Assembly: GCF_020423045.1 (NCBI RefSeq) | Contig: NZ_CP081943.1 | Location: 2,790,001 to 2,854,000, forward strand | Origin: Pseudomonas sp. MM213 | GTDB taxonomy: Bacteria > Pseudomonadota > Gammaproteobacteria > Pseudomonadales > Pseudomonadaceae | Reading direction: 5' to 3' | DNA: 64,000 bases | In this document: positions 9,801 through 18,491 of the stretch, piece after piece | Numbering within the stretch: the first letter of the stretch is position 1 | How the letters are laid out: each line of letters begins with the position of its first letter | Translations under genes and position numbers: made by a program | The notes under the pieces: model-generated | Told to the model about the DNA's origin: nothing | Database searches by the model: none | Seen by the model: the letters and a program-made list of their open reading frames with translations, nothing else

Positions 9801-10129
9801 GTGGCAATCCCGTGATGGACAGGCGATTGTTGACCGAGCTGCAGAGCAGTAACCGCCAGGACCTGCTAGCGCTGCGGGCATTATCCCGGTCAAAAGACCC
9901 GCGGGCTTTTCTCGACATCGCCCACAAAATCAAGGGCGCCGCGCGCATTGTCCAGGCCACCCGTTTGATGGACAGCTGCGAGGCGCTTGAGCAGGTCTGC
10001 CATGGCGTCTTCCATCAAGAAGAAGTGGCGCAATGCTGCAAAGCCATGGAGCGCGCCATGCTTGAACTGGAACAGGCATTGCAGCAACAAATTGGGCAAA
10101 ACGACAAAAGCAGAATGACGGAGCCTTAA
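6818..10129 (+). CDS. BvgS/RocS-like unorthodox hybrid sensor kinase with two periplasmic solute-binding domains
   Basis: A 1103-residue inner-membrane kinase. In order: signal sequence (about 1-27), two SBP_bac_3 (Venus-flytrap) domains (about 55-280 and 300-525), one transmembrane segment (about 543-562), a short coiled linker, HisKA with MSHEIRTPMN (about 614), HATPase (N box NLVSNAIKF, G box GAGLGLVISR), a receiver (IVDSNMP, about 907) and an Hpt domain (AHKIKGAARI, about 1035). No PAS domain fits between membrane and HisKA, unlike BvgS. Its signal passes His-Asp-His to the upstream LuxR-type regulator. The GTG at 6818 is coupled to the previous stop; ATG at 6830 is an alternative. Confidence 0.93.
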   Translation: MRHRMPSRIKDYLLLMAAVCLTSSVLAAQPASEHYNLLSRSTAGHLDVQLDQAQQQWISGKRQLILGTSAPDYPPFDLTVSGQDYEGFTADYAGLLGKAIGLPIKVQRFASRGAAIKALEKGEVDLLGTANGFEAHNADIVLSTPYAVDQPVLVTREGETRSLTDGLAGLRLSMVYHYLPLEEVRALYPKAIITSYPSYQNAINAVAFDQADVFLGDTISTHYMINKGYLNNIRMANFGKHEAHGFSFAVHKDNPELLAIINAMLMAIPASERENIAERWSAGSDILLTDQKLQLTHLEERWLAQHPVVRVVVNEAYAPLTFFDSDGNFRGVTADLLELIRLRTGLRFDIRRSRSDDEMIKQIKDHQADVIAALLPSDERETILNFTRPYLQNSFVLLTRKAADSPTNLEQLQGKRLTIAQGNPLVDYLRREFPRIKLIETPDTFSAVELLAEGKAEGAVNSLVIANYFMSSRLFEHTLQISTTIGTRQAAFSLATGQDAKELNAILNKALLSIAPEELGIINSRWRGYSASSQSTWRNYQRLFYQIVIGAGVLLLISAAWNAYMRRQIKQRQAAERALNDQLRERRQLFDELRCAKDRADEANRAKSTFLATMSHEIRTPMNAVIGMLELTLRRIDRNHPDRPAIDVAYNSAKDLLALIGDILDIARIESGRLSLSPQHVNPLEIIGSVARIFDGLARQKNLDLRLEFNPANPPVGVLLDPMRFKQVLSNLVSNAIKFTEQGEVRITVELLPGTEPGHIRMLLLVEDSGIGISEQDQQRLFEPFAQANDQGQAGRGGAGLGLVISRSLCEMMGGSLHLSSQPGVGTQVQVSLHLATVPVEQVPKAAEVPIHTTTPLNVLVVDDHPANRLLMCQQLEFLGHRFSVAEDGEAGLEAWKNGLFDLVIVDSNMPIMNGYELTRAIRRHEQHSKRPPCTVLGFTANAQPEELLRCKQAGMDDCLFKPLTLTALSEWVAGIKPPVRDPAFSLQGLHLLTGGNPVMDRRLLTELQSSNRQDLLALRALSRSKDPRAFLDIAHKIKGAARIVQATRLMDSCEALEQVCHGVFHQEEVAQCCKAMERAMLELEQALQQQIGQNDKSRMTEP

Positions 10130-10179
10130 CTATGCTTGGGCGCTGAGCAGTGTGTTAAACATCATGGAGAGACCCCGCA

Positions 10180-13122
10180 ATGACCAGCCCACTGCGCCCG
10201 GATCAACGACGGTTTCCCCTGCACGTCCATATCAGCGTGATGTTCACCTTCCTGTTGCTGCTGACTGGCGTGGTGCTGGGCATTTTCAACTATGGGCAAA
10301 CCACGCAAATCATTCTGTCCAGCAGTGAGAAGCTCTTCGAGCGCATCGAGCAGGATGTCCGCCTGGACCTGCACGCCACCTATGGGCCCATTCGCCATCT
10401 GTTGAGCCTGTTGGTGTTCAACCCGGCGGCGCAGGCGCCTGACCTGGAACAGCGCCTGGCATTGCTCAAACCCTTCAGCCAGTCGCTCAAGGACAATCCT
10501 GACCTGGCCTCGCTGTATCTGGGTTACGACAACGGTGATTTCTTCATGGTTCGCCCCTTGCGAACCGCCGCCCTGAAAGCGCTGCTCAAAGCCCCGGACA
10601 AGGCGGTTTATCAAGTCTGGAGCATCGAGCAAAACCGCGGCCCGGTGCATTCCCAGTCATTGTTTTTCGATCAGGACCTGAACCTCCTCAGCCGTCACGA
10701 CAACCCCGACGACACCTACGATCCGCGCACCCGCGCCTGGTACTCCAGCGCTCGCGGCGACAGCGATCAGATCACCACCGAGCCCTACCTCTTTTTCTCC
10801 ACCCGCAATGTCGGCACCACCCTCGCCCGGCGCAGCGGCGAGCACGCCATCATGGGCGCCGACCTGACCCTGGCGGAACTGTCCGCGACGCTGGCCAAGC
10901 ACGTTGTAACCCCCCATACCGAAATCGTGCTGTTCGATGCCCAGGGCAATGCCATCGCATACCCCGACAGCAACAAACTGATCGTCGACGATCAGACCGC
11001 ACGCCTGAGCAAGGCCGCCGACCTGAGTCCCGGCCTTGGCGCATTGCTGAACAACCCGCCAACAGGCAATCGGCTGAGGGCCGCCGGCCGGCAGTGGATC
11101 GTTGCCCGCAGCAGCATGCAGGAAGGTGGTCCGCAGGGGCTGCAACTGGCGCTGCTGGTACCGGAAGACGAATTGCTCGCCGATGCCTACCGCATGCGTT
11201 GGCAGGGCGCGCTGATTACGCTGGCCACGTTGCTTTTGTGCCTGCCCTTGGGCTGGTTGACCTCCAGAATTCTGGTCACCCCCCTGCGTGCTCTGGTGCA
11301 GGAAGCCGATGCGATTCGCAGTTTCAATTTCAAATTTCCGGCCTCCCGTCGCTCTCCGGTACTCGAAGTCGACCAACTGAGCGTGTCGATGGCGCGCATG
11401 AAAGACACCCTGGCGAGTTTTTTCCGGATCACCGACAGCCTGAGCGCCGAGACCCGGTTTGCCCCCTTGCTGGAAAGGGTGTTGTTCGAAACCGTGAAAA
11501 TCGGACAGGCCCAGGCGGGCCTGATCTATCTGCGGGAAAATGACGGCGATCGCATGACACCTCATGGCCTGGTCATCAACGACATTTCACAGGCATTGCC
11601 CTCATTCGACATTCGCAGCCATGAACTCCAGGACCCACAGAGCCCTGCCTGGCTACAGCAGCTGTCGCATGCCGACAACGTGGTCACCAGCCTCGGTTTC
11701 GAACAGGTGGGGGATTTGCAGAAAGTGTTGCTGACGATGGAATGCCCGCGGGTGCATCTGATCGGTATCCGCCTGCACAATCGCCATAACGAAACCGTGG
11801 GCCTGCTGGTCCTGTTGCTGGCGGACAGCGGCGATCAAAGTGATCTGGAAAAGCTTCGTCCGGACCGTATCGCGTTCCTTCAGGCTGTGTCCGGCGCGGC
11901 CGCCGTGAGTATCGAAAGTCAGCGCCTGCAAGCCAAACAAAAACAGCTGCTGGACGCGTTCATTCAACTGCTGGCCGGTGCCATCGACGCGAAAAGCCCT
12001 TACACCGGCGGCCATTGTCAGCGAGTGCCGGCGCTGACGTTGATGCTCGCCCAGGCTGCCGCGGCGAGTCAGGACCCGGCCTTCAGCAGTTATCAACCGA
12101 CCGAGGACGAGTGGGAAGCGCTGCACATCGCCGCTTGGCTACATGATTGCGGCAAGGTCACCACGCCGGAGTACGTGGTCGATAAAGCCACCAAGCTGGA
12201 AACCCTGAACGACCGTATCCACGAAATCCGCACCCGCTTCGAAGTGCTCAAGCGCGATGCCTGGATCAGCTACTGGCAAGCCGTTGCCCTGGGCGGTGAC
12301 GAGCAGCACCTGGCGGAACTGCGCGATGCCACTCTGGCGGCGCTGGACGATGATTTCGCGTTTGTTGCCCGCTGCAATCTGGGTGGCGAGGCGATGGCCG
12401 AGTCCGATTTGCAACGCCTGCGCAACCTGGCCCAGCGCACCTGGACCCGAACCCTTGATGACCGGCTGGGCGTTTCCTGGGAAGAGAACCGGCGTCAGGC
12501 GAGAACATCGGCGCCGACCCTGCCGGTCAGCGAGCCGCTGCTGGCGGACAAACCGGAGCACCTGTTCGAACGCGCCGAAGGCGAGCTGATGCCGGAAGAC
12601 AATCCCTGGGGTTTCAAACTCGATGTGCCCCGCTACAAGTACAACCGGGGCGAGCTCTACAACCTGAGCGTTGCCCGAGGCACGTTGACGCGCGAGGAGC
12701 GTTACATCATCAATCACCACATGGTGCAGACGATCCTGATGCTCAGCCACCTGCCCTTCCCCGGCCACCTCAACAACGTCGCGGAAATCGCCGGCGGCCA
12801 CCACGAAAAAATGGACGGCACCGGTTATCCAAAACAGTTGAAGCGCGAGGAAATGAGCCTGCCGGCACGGATGATGGCGATTGCCGATATTTTCGAAGCG
12901 CTGACCGCCGCCGATCGTCCCTACAAGAAAGCCAAGCCGTTGAGCGAAGCACTGGGCATCATGGCCACCATGTGCCGTGACGCCCACATCGACCCGGAGC
13001 TGTTCAGGCTGTTCATCAACGCCGAAATCTACCGGCAATACGCCGAGCGATTTCTCGATCCGCAACAGATCGATGCCGTAGACCCGCCAGGCCTGCTGGC
13101 CAAGGCAGGCTTGAGGGGGTGA
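10180..13122 (+). CDS. Membrane HD-GYP protein with Cache, HAMP and GAF-like regions
   Basis: A 980-residue predicted c-di-GMP phosphodiesterase. A transmembrane segment near residues 17-37 is followed by a large periplasmic Cache-like sensor region, a second transmembrane segment (about 345-365), a HAMP-like linker, a GAF-like region (about 420-580) and a C-terminal HD-GYP domain. Catalytic motifs are intact: LHDCGK, INHHMVQT, GGHHEKMDGTGYP. The HD and GYP motifs are about 225 residues apart, roughly 150 more than in a compact HD-GYP, so a large insertion sits inside the domain. It lies 50 bases after the hybrid kinase gene with its own GGAGAG, perhaps in one operon. Confidence 0.92.
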   Translation: MTSPLRPDQRRFPLHVHISVMFTFLLLLTGVVLGIFNYGQTTQIILSSSEKLFERIEQDVRLDLHATYGPIRHLLSLLVFNPAAQAPDLEQRLALLKPFSQSLKDNPDLASLYLGYDNGDFFMVRPLRTAALKALLKAPDKAVYQVWSIEQNRGPVHSQSLFFDQDLNLLSRHDNPDDTYDPRTRAWYSSARGDSDQITTEPYLFFSTRNVGTTLARRSGEHAIMGADLTLAELSATLAKHVVTPHTEIVLFDAQGNAIAYPDSNKLIVDDQTARLSKAADLSPGLGALLNNPPTGNRLRAAGRQWIVARSSMQEGGPQGLQLALLVPEDELLADAYRMRWQGALITLATLLLCLPLGWLTSRILVTPLRALVQEADAIRSFNFKFPASRRSPVLEVDQLSVSMARMKDTLASFFRITDSLSAETRFAPLLERVLFETVKIGQAQAGLIYLRENDGDRMTPHGLVINDISQALPSFDIRSHELQDPQSPAWLQQLSHADNVVTSLGFEQVGDLQKVLLTMECPRVHLIGIRLHNRHNETVGLLVLLLADSGDQSDLEKLRPDRIAFLQAVSGAAAVSIESQRLQAKQKQLLDAFIQLLAGAIDAKSPYTGGHCQRVPALTLMLAQAAAASQDPAFSSYQPTEDEWEALHIAAWLHDCGKVTTPEYVVDKATKLETLNDRIHEIRTRFEVLKRDAWISYWQAVALGGDEQHLAELRDATLAALDDDFAFVARCNLGGEAMAESDLQRLRNLAQRTWTRTLDDRLGVSWEENRRQARTSAPTLPVSEPLLADKPEHLFERAEGELMPEDNPWGFKLDVPRYKYNRGELYNLSVARGTLTREERYIINHHMVQTILMLSHLPFPGHLNNVAEIAGGHHEKMDGTGYPKQLKREEMSLPARMMAIADIFEALTAADRPYKKAKPLSEALGIMATMCRDAHIDPELFRLFINAEIYRQYAERFLDPQQIDAVDPPGLLAKAGLRG

Positions 13123-13605
13123 TCAGCAGTCGGTCAGGCGCAGGAAGATGGCCGCCAGCTTTTCAATCCCGGCTTGATCGTGTTCGGTGAAGCGCGCCAG
13201 TTTCGGGCTGTCGAGGTCCAGCACGCCGATCAGGCGGCCGTCCTTGACCAGCGGCACAACCAGTTCGCTGTTCGACGCGCTGTCGCAGGCGATGTGCCCG
13301 GGAAAGGCGTGCACGTCTTCGACCAACTGAGTCTGCAACGTCGCCGCCGCTGTCCCGCACACGCCACGACCGAACGGGATGCGCACGCAAGCGATCTGCC
13401 CCTGGAACGGACCCAGCACCAGCTCTTCATTGCGATTGAGGTAGAAACCGGCCCAGTTCAAGTCATCGAGCTGGTTGTACAGGAACGCGGAAAACTGTGC
13501 GGCATTGGCGATGAAATCACGCTCGTCCGCCAGCAAGGACTCCAGCTGCGCGTGCAGCATGCCGTAGCCTTCCAGGCCTTGGCCGCTTTGTTGTAAATCG
13601 ATCAT
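13123..13605 (-). CDS. msrC: Free methionine-(R)-sulfoxide reductase (GAF-domain fRMsr)
   Basis: A 160-residue cytoplasmic GAF-domain enzyme that reduces free methionine-R-sulfoxide. The diagnostic segments are present: NWAGFYL, LGPFQGQIACVRIPFGRGVCGTAA and HIACDSASNSELVVPL, providing the three cysteines of the fRMsr catalytic and resolving set. The start at 13605 overlaps the stop of the upstream DUF815 ATPase (ATGA), so the two are coupled; a longer in-frame extension is rejected for this reason. Another Msr gene (msrB) lies 5 kb away. Confidence 0.93.
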   Translation of the reverse strand: MIDLQQSGQGLEGYGMLHAQLESLLADERDFIANAAQFSAFLYNQLDDLNWAGFYLNRNEELVLGPFQGQIACVRIPFGRGVCGTAAATLQTQLVEDVHAFPGHIACDSASNSELVVPLVKDGRLIGVLDLDSPKLARFTEHDQAGIEKLAAIFLRLTDC

Positions 13606-14492
13606 GCCTTGTGCTCCAACAGCTTGAGCCCGACCCAATAGCGGGCAAATTGATAGGCGCAACGTCCGTTGCGATTGCCTCGGCCGGTGGCCCAGCGCAC
13701 CGCGAGGATGTCCAGTTCTTCGTCACGCTGCCACTTCAGGCCGGCCTTGTCGGCCAGCTGACCGATCCAGTGCTCGACCACATTAAGGAAGTGTTCCTGC
13801 GTAAACGGATAGAACGACAACCACAGACCGAAACGGTCCGACAGCGCGATCTTGTCTTCCACAGCCTCGCTGGGGTGCAATTCGCCGTCGACCCTTTTCC
13901 AGTTTTCGTTATCGCTTTCCTTTTCCGGCACCAGGTGGCGACGGTTGGAAGTGGCGTACAGCAAAACGTTGTCCGGCGCCTGTTCGAGAGAGCCGTCGAG
14001 CACGCTCTTGAGCACGCGATAGTCGCCCTCGCCCGCCTCGAACGACAGGTCATCGCAGAACAGCACGAAACGTTGGGGCAGTTTGGCGATTTGCTCGACC
14101 ACACGCGGCAAGTCGGCCAAGTGATCACGTTCGATCTCGATCAGTCGCAGACCGGTCTTGGCGTGTTCGGCCAGCAACGCGCGCACCAGCGACGATTTAC
14201 CGGTGCCACGCGAGCCCCAGAGCAACGCGTGGTTGGCTGGCATGCCGTCGAGGAATTGTTGAGTGTTTCGGCCCAGTTGCTCTACTTGGCGGTCAACACC
14301 GATCAGGTCGGACAACCGCGTATCGAGGCTGACCTGCAGCGGCAGCAGAAAACCGCTGCGCCCTTCCCGCTGCCAGCGTGCGGCCAGGCAATGCGTCCAG
14401 TCGATGGCTTGCCGAGGTGCGGGCAAGAGCGGTTCGATACGGGCCAGAACGGCATCGGCGCGTTCAAGAAAAGCATTCAATCGGGAATCCAC
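13602..14492 (-). CDS. DUF815-family AAA+ ATPase
   Basis: A 296-residue ATP-binding protein. Walker A is GSRGTGKSSLV (about residue 93) and Walker B-like FVLFCDDLSFE (about 143); a sensor-1 Asn is in LLYATSNRRHL. This matches the DUF815 group of AAA+ proteins, widespread but of unclear function. It is translationally coupled to the methionine sulfoxide reductase downstream. The upstream flank diverges from the SagS-like kinase. Confidence 0.88.
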   Translation of the reverse strand: MDSRLNAFLERADAVLARIEPLLPAPRQAIDWTHCLAARWQREGRSGFLLPLQVSLDTRLSDLIGVDRQVEQLGRNTQQFLDGMPANHALLWGSRGTGKSSLVRALLAEHAKTGLRLIEIERDHLADLPRVVEQIAKLPQRFVLFCDDLSFEAGEGDYRVLKSVLDGSLEQAPDNVLLYATSNRRHLVPEKESDNENWKRVDGELHPSEAVEDKIALSDRFGLWLSFYPFTQEHFLNVVEHWIGQLADKAGLKWQRDEELDILAVRWATGRGNRNGRCAYQFARYWVGLKLLEHKA

Positions 14493-14615
14493 GTCTTCTC
14501 CTCGGGCACGTTCACAGTAATGATGGCGCTACAGCGACGAAATACAGCATTCACAGACGTGTTCATCCCGTGCACAAGGGCTCGCGAGAACATCGGTATC
14601 CATGCATGATCGACT

Positions 14616-16979
14616 ATGCTTGAGCAGCGAAGGGAAACGGAAGTGGTTCGACACCCCATGGATATCAAGTTCACCAACCGGCTGTCCTACAAGCAAGCCC
14701 GGCTTACCGTGCTGGTCGGTTTCATTCTGGGTACGCTGCTCAGCCTGCTGCAAATAGGCATCGATTATGCCAGTGAAGACGCCTCCATCAACCGTGAAAT
14801 AGTGTCTTTGCTGGAAATCAGCCATAACCCCGCTTCGCGCATTGCCTACAACATCGACGCCGAACTCGCCCAGGAACTGACCCTGGGCCTGCTGCGTTCA
14901 CCGGCGATCATCGCTGCGCAACTCACCGACAACAACGGCTCGGTACTGGCCAGCGTCAAGCGCCCGCCATCGCAGAGCAGCTATCGGGTGATCAGCGACT
15001 TCCTGTTCGGTGCCAACCGGGCGTTCGAAGACCGGTTGTATCTGGATCACTTGCCCAACGAATCCCTCGGCACCTTGCGCCTGGAAGTCGACACCTATTC
15101 TTTCGGCAACCGCTTCCTGCGTCGGGCCGAGGTGACCCTGCTCAATGGCTTTGCCCGCAGCCTGATCCTGACCGGCATCCTGCTGGCGCTGTTCTATGTG
15201 ATGCTGACCAAACCGCTGGTGCGGGTTATCCGCGAACTCAGCAGCCGCGATCCGCGCAGTGTCGAACCGACCTGGCTGGAGTACCCGAGCGGGCATAAAA
15301 ACGATGAGATCGGCGTGCTGGTCAAGGTTGCCAACCAGCAATTCGAGAACATTGCCACTGAAATCCAGCAGCGGCGCAACGCTGAAAACCGTTTGACCGA
15401 TTACCTCGGGCAACTGGAAAACATCGTGTCGGCGCGCACCGCCGAACTCAAGGCGATCAATAGCCGGCTCAGCCAGTCCAACCAGGAACTGGAAGTCGCG
15501 CGCAGCACCGCCCTGGACATGGCCGAGGCACGCTCGGTATTTCTCGCCAACATGAGCCACGAGATCCGTACGCCCCTCAATGGCTTGCTGGGGATGATCG
15601 CGCTGTCCCTCGACGGCCCGCTCAATGCCGAGCAACAGCAACAACTGTCCATCGCCCACGACTCGGGCAAAGTGCTGGTGGAGTTGCTCAACGATATTCT
15701 CGACCTGTCGAAATTCGACGCCGGTCAGCTTGAACTCGAACACATTCCGTTCGACCTCGGTTCGCTGATCGAGGACACCGCCAACCTGCTGTCGCAAAAC
15801 GCGGCGCCAAGCGTCGAACTGACGTGCCTGATCGAACCGACATTCCCGGCGCTGGTGCTCGGTGACCCGACCCGAGTCCGGCAGATCGTCAGCAACCTGT
15901 TGTCCAACGCCCTCAAATTCACCCGTTTCGGCCGGGTCGATGTGCGCCTGTCGACGTACGAAGACGGCGTCAGAATCGAAGTCTGCGACACTGGCATCGG
16001 CATCGCCCAGGACGCTCAGGTCAAGATTTTCCAGCCATTCACCCAGGCCGGCGCCGGCATTACCCGACAGTTTGGCGGCACCGGGCTTGGGCTGGCGCTG
16101 ACTTACAACCTCTGCGAAGCCATGCAGGGGCGCCTCACCATCAGCTCGGAAGCCGGTTTCGGGAGCCAGTTCTGCGCCGACCTGCCGCTGCCGAGCCACA
16201 CCCGCGCCTTCGCCCCGGCCACGCTGCACGGCAAGGTGATCGCGATCACCACCGCCAGCAGCGGCCTGGCGGAACTGTTGAAGAGTCTGTTGCCGGGTTG
16301 GGGGCTCGACTATCAGCAGCGTTCGATCGATGACGCGATGATTGATCTGAAGTCCGACGTGGTCATCACCGATTGCCCGGAATGCCTGTTTCGCCTGCGC
16401 CCCACCTGTACCGCACCGATTCTGCTGGTGACCGCTTACGGCAGTTTCATGCCCAGCGAACAGGCCAGCGCCCTGGCGCCATTACAACAACAGGCCCGGC
16501 CTCTGGCGCGCAATGCGCTGTACCAGACACTGCGGCGAGTGTTGCAGCCGGAAATCAACACCATCAACGATGCGCGACTGGAGGCGCTCACTCCCCAGCG
16601 GCGCGGACGGGTGCTGCTGGTGGAGGATAATCCGGTCAATCAATTGGTGGCCAAGGGCATGCTCGGAAAACTCGGCTGCGAGGTGATTGTCGCCGCCCAC
16701 GGCGGCGAGGCCCTGGATCAGCTGGAGCAAAGCGAATTCGATCTGGTGCTGATGGACTGCAACATGCCGGTGATGGACGGCTACGAAGCCAGTCGGCAAA
16801 TCCGTCGCAGCGGTCGCTGGCCGCAATTGCCCATCGTCGCCCTGACCGCCAACGCCATGTCCGAGGAACGCGAACGCTGCCGTGCGGCGGGCATGAGCGA
16901 TTACCTGGCCAAACCTTTCCGCCGGGAAGAACTGGCCGCCCTGCTGGACCTGTGGATGCCCGCTACGACAGTGCTTTGA
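14616..16979 (+). CDS. sagS: SagS-like hybrid sensor histidine kinase/response regulator
   Basis: A 787-residue inner-membrane kinase with a transmembrane segment near residues 27-47, a periplasmic sensor of about 130 residues, a second transmembrane segment near 178-199, a coiled-coil linker, HisKA (MSHEIRTPLN, His about 315), HATPase (NLLSNALKF; GGTGLGLAL) and a C-terminal receiver (LMDCNMPVMDG). Length and the downstream order ospR, glutathione peroxidase, msrB, aminotransferase and htpX match P. aeruginosa SagS (PA2824), which controls attached growth through HptB and BfiS. An alternative start is ATG 14658. The SagS name is by architecture and gene order. Confidence 0.85.
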   Translation: MLEQRRETEVVRHPMDIKFTNRLSYKQARLTVLVGFILGTLLSLLQIGIDYASEDASINREIVSLLEISHNPASRIAYNIDAELAQELTLGLLRSPAIIAAQLTDNNGSVLASVKRPPSQSSYRVISDFLFGANRAFEDRLYLDHLPNESLGTLRLEVDTYSFGNRFLRRAEVTLLNGFARSLILTGILLALFYVMLTKPLVRVIRELSSRDPRSVEPTWLEYPSGHKNDEIGVLVKVANQQFENIATEIQQRRNAENRLTDYLGQLENIVSARTAELKAINSRLSQSNQELEVARSTALDMAEARSVFLANMSHEIRTPLNGLLGMIALSLDGPLNAEQQQQLSIAHDSGKVLVELLNDILDLSKFDAGQLELEHIPFDLGSLIEDTANLLSQNAAPSVELTCLIEPTFPALVLGDPTRVRQIVSNLLSNALKFTRFGRVDVRLSTYEDGVRIEVCDTGIGIAQDAQVKIFQPFTQAGAGITRQFGGTGLGLALTYNLCEAMQGRLTISSEAGFGSQFCADLPLPSHTRAFAPATLHGKVIAITTASSGLAELLKSLLPGWGLDYQQRSIDDAMIDLKSDVVITDCPECLFRLRPTCTAPILLVTAYGSFMPSEQASALAPLQQQARPLARNALYQTLRRVLQPEINTINDARLEALTPQRRGRVLLVEDNPVNQLVAKGMLGKLGCEVIVAAHGGEALDQLEQSEFDLVLMDCNMPVMDGYEASRQIRRSGRWPQLPIVALTANAMSEERERCRAAGMSDYLAKPFRREELAALLDLWMPATTVL

Positions 16980-17424
16980 TTTGTCCCAACAAGTGATCAA
17001 GGCCCTCGCGCAGATCATTCAAGCGATCCAGATCGACACCGCTGTCACACAACAGTCGGGCTTTGAGCGGCCCGACCTGATCGCGCAACGCCTTGCCCGT
17101 GGGCGACAGGCTCAGGTGCACTTCACGCTCATCCCGCGCTGAACGCTGTCGCTGCACCAGTTGCAGTTGTTCAAGTCGCTTGAGCAGCGGCGTCAACGTG
17201 CCGGAATCCAGCGCCAGGCGCTCGCCCAACGCCTTGACCGTCGGCTGCTCCGGCGCCGCCTCCTGCCATTCCCACAAAACCAGCATCGCCAGGTATTGCG
17301 GGTATGTCAGGCCGAGCTGATCGAGCATCGGCTTGTAAGCGCGGATCACCGCCCGGGAAGCGGCGTACAGCTTGAAGCAGAGCTGGCTGTCGAGCTTCAG
17401 GGAATCGACGGACAAGGTATTCAT
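16963..17424 (-). CDS. ospR: OspR-type MarR-family peroxide-sensing repressor
   Basis: A 153-residue winged-helix regulator of the OhrR/OspR type. Cys16 (QLCFKLY) and Cys126 (LLCDSGVD) have the same 110-residue separation as the redox cysteines C24 and C134 of P. aeruginosa OspR, and the DNA-binding region with GTLTPLLKRLEQLQLVQRQRSARDER is typical. It should repress the glutathione peroxidase gene, whose stop overlaps its start (ATGA), and release it on oxidation. The start at 17424 was chosen for that overlap. Its end overlaps the 3-prime end of the convergent kinase gene by 17 bases. Confidence 0.9.
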   Translation of the reverse strand: MNTLSVDSLKLDSQLCFKLYAASRAVIRAYKPMLDQLGLTYPQYLAMLVLWEWQEAAPEQPTVKALGERLALDSGTLTPLLKRLEQLQLVQRQRSARDEREVHLSLSPTGKALRDQVGPLKARLLCDSGVDLDRLNDLREGLDHLLGQIKALS

Positions 17425-17906
17425 TTGAGCAGGGCTTCGATCTCGCGGCTGAGGTCTTGCGGCTTGGTCGCGGGAGCGAAGCGCTTGACCAGTTGGCCGT
17501 CCTTGCCGATCAGGAATTTGGTGAAGTTCCACTTGATGCCCTGAGAACCCAGAACACCCGGTGCGCGTTTTTTCAGTTGCACGAACAGCGGGTGGGCGTC
17601 GGCACCGTTAACGTCGATCTTTTTGAACAGCGGAAAGCTGACACCGAAGTTCAGTTCACAGAACTCGGAAATCGCGCCTTCATTGCCCGGCTCCTGCTTG
17701 CCGAATTGGTTGCACGGGAAACCGAGCACCACCAGCCCTTGATCCTTGTAGGTCTGCCACAGTTCTTCCAGCCCTTTGTATTGCGGCGTGAAGCCGCATT
17801 TGCTCGCGGTGTTGACCACCAGCACGGCTTTGCCGGCGTAATCCGCCAGGGTCTTTTTCTCACCCTTGATGGTGGTGCAAGGGATGCTCAGCAGGTTGTC
17901 GCTCAT
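17421..17906 (-). CDS. Glutathione/thioredoxin-dependent peroxidase (Gpx family)
   Basis: A 161-residue cytoplasmic peroxidase. The peroxidatic Cys is in NTASKCGFTPQYKGL (about residue 37); the FPCNQFGKQEPG motif carries the resolving Cys and catalytic Gln, and WNFTKFLIGKDG carries the catalytic Trp and Asn. The cysteine in place of selenocysteine is standard for bacteria. It is the first gene of an operon with the peroxide sensor, matching PA2826-PA2825 order, so it is probably induced by organic peroxides. Confidence 0.93.
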   Translation of the reverse strand: MSDNLLSIPCTTIKGEKKTLADYAGKAVLVVNTASKCGFTPQYKGLEELWQTYKDQGLVVLGFPCNQFGKQEPGNEGAISEFCELNFGVSFPLFKKIDVNGADAHPLFVQLKKRAPGVLGSQGIKWNFTKFLIGKDGQLVKRFAPATKPQDLSREIEALLK

Positions 17907-17993
17907 GATTCGGACTCTCGAATGAAAGAAGATGAGGTAAACATAGCAAGCAATTGAATTGTGTGCAATTTAAATTATTGGGTGCCGAATATC

Positions 17994-18087
17994 TGTAGGA
18001 GCGAAGCTTGCTCGCGAAGGCGTCGGGTCAGTCAACATCAGTGTTGAATGTTAAGACGCCTTCGCGAGCAAGCTTCGCTCCTACAAG
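17994..18087. repeat. REP doublet (inverted pair)
   Basis: Two inverted copies of the TGTAGGAGCGAAGCTTGCTC core with GCGAAGGCGTC arms flank a 30-base centre; a typical Pseudomonas REP doublet between the divergent glutathione peroxidase promoter and the end of msrB. Confidence 0.85.
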
Positions 18088-18095
18088 GGCCCGCA

Positions 18096-18491
18096 TTACG
18101 AACGCGGAACGAGATCCAGGCACACAGAGTTGATGCAATACCGCAGGCCGGTCGGCGGCGGACCATCCGGGAACACATGCCCCAGGTGCGCATCGCATTT
18201 GGCGCAGACCACTTCGGTGCGGATCATGCCGTGGCTGACATCACGGATTTCAGTCATGGCGCTGTCGCCGATCGGCGCATAGAAACTCGGCCAGCCGCAG
18301 CCGGAGTCAAATTTGGTTTTTGAGTCGAACAGCGGCTCATTGCAGCAGATGCAGTGGTAAACACCGTCGGTTTTGGTGCCGTTGTACTTTCCGGAAAACG
18401 GCCGTTCGGTGCCCTTGAGGCGACAAACGTTGTACTGCTCCGGATCGAGCATCGCCCGCCATTCTTCCAGGGTTTTTTCCAACTTTTCCAT
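18096..18491 (-). CDS. msrB: Peptide methionine-(R)-sulfoxide reductase MsrB
   Basis: A 131-residue zinc protein that reduces methionine-R-sulfoxide in proteins. Four zinc cysteines form two pairs (CICC in the N-terminal half, CAKC downstream). The catalytic motif is [13 protein letters not shown] with Cys near residue 115; [11 protein letters not shown] and [10 protein letters not shown] are family signatures. Two adjacent ATGs are possible; 18491 gives seven bases after AGG. It lies in the thiol-defence cluster next to glutathione peroxidase and diverges from alaA. Confidence 0.95.
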   Translation of the reverse strand: MEKLEKTLEEWRAMLDPEQYNVCRLKGTERPFSGKYNGTKTDGVYHCICCNEPLFDSKTKFDSGCGWPSFYAPIGDSAMTEIRDVSHGMIRTEVVCAKCDAHLGHVFPDGPPPTGLRYCINSVCLDLVPRS

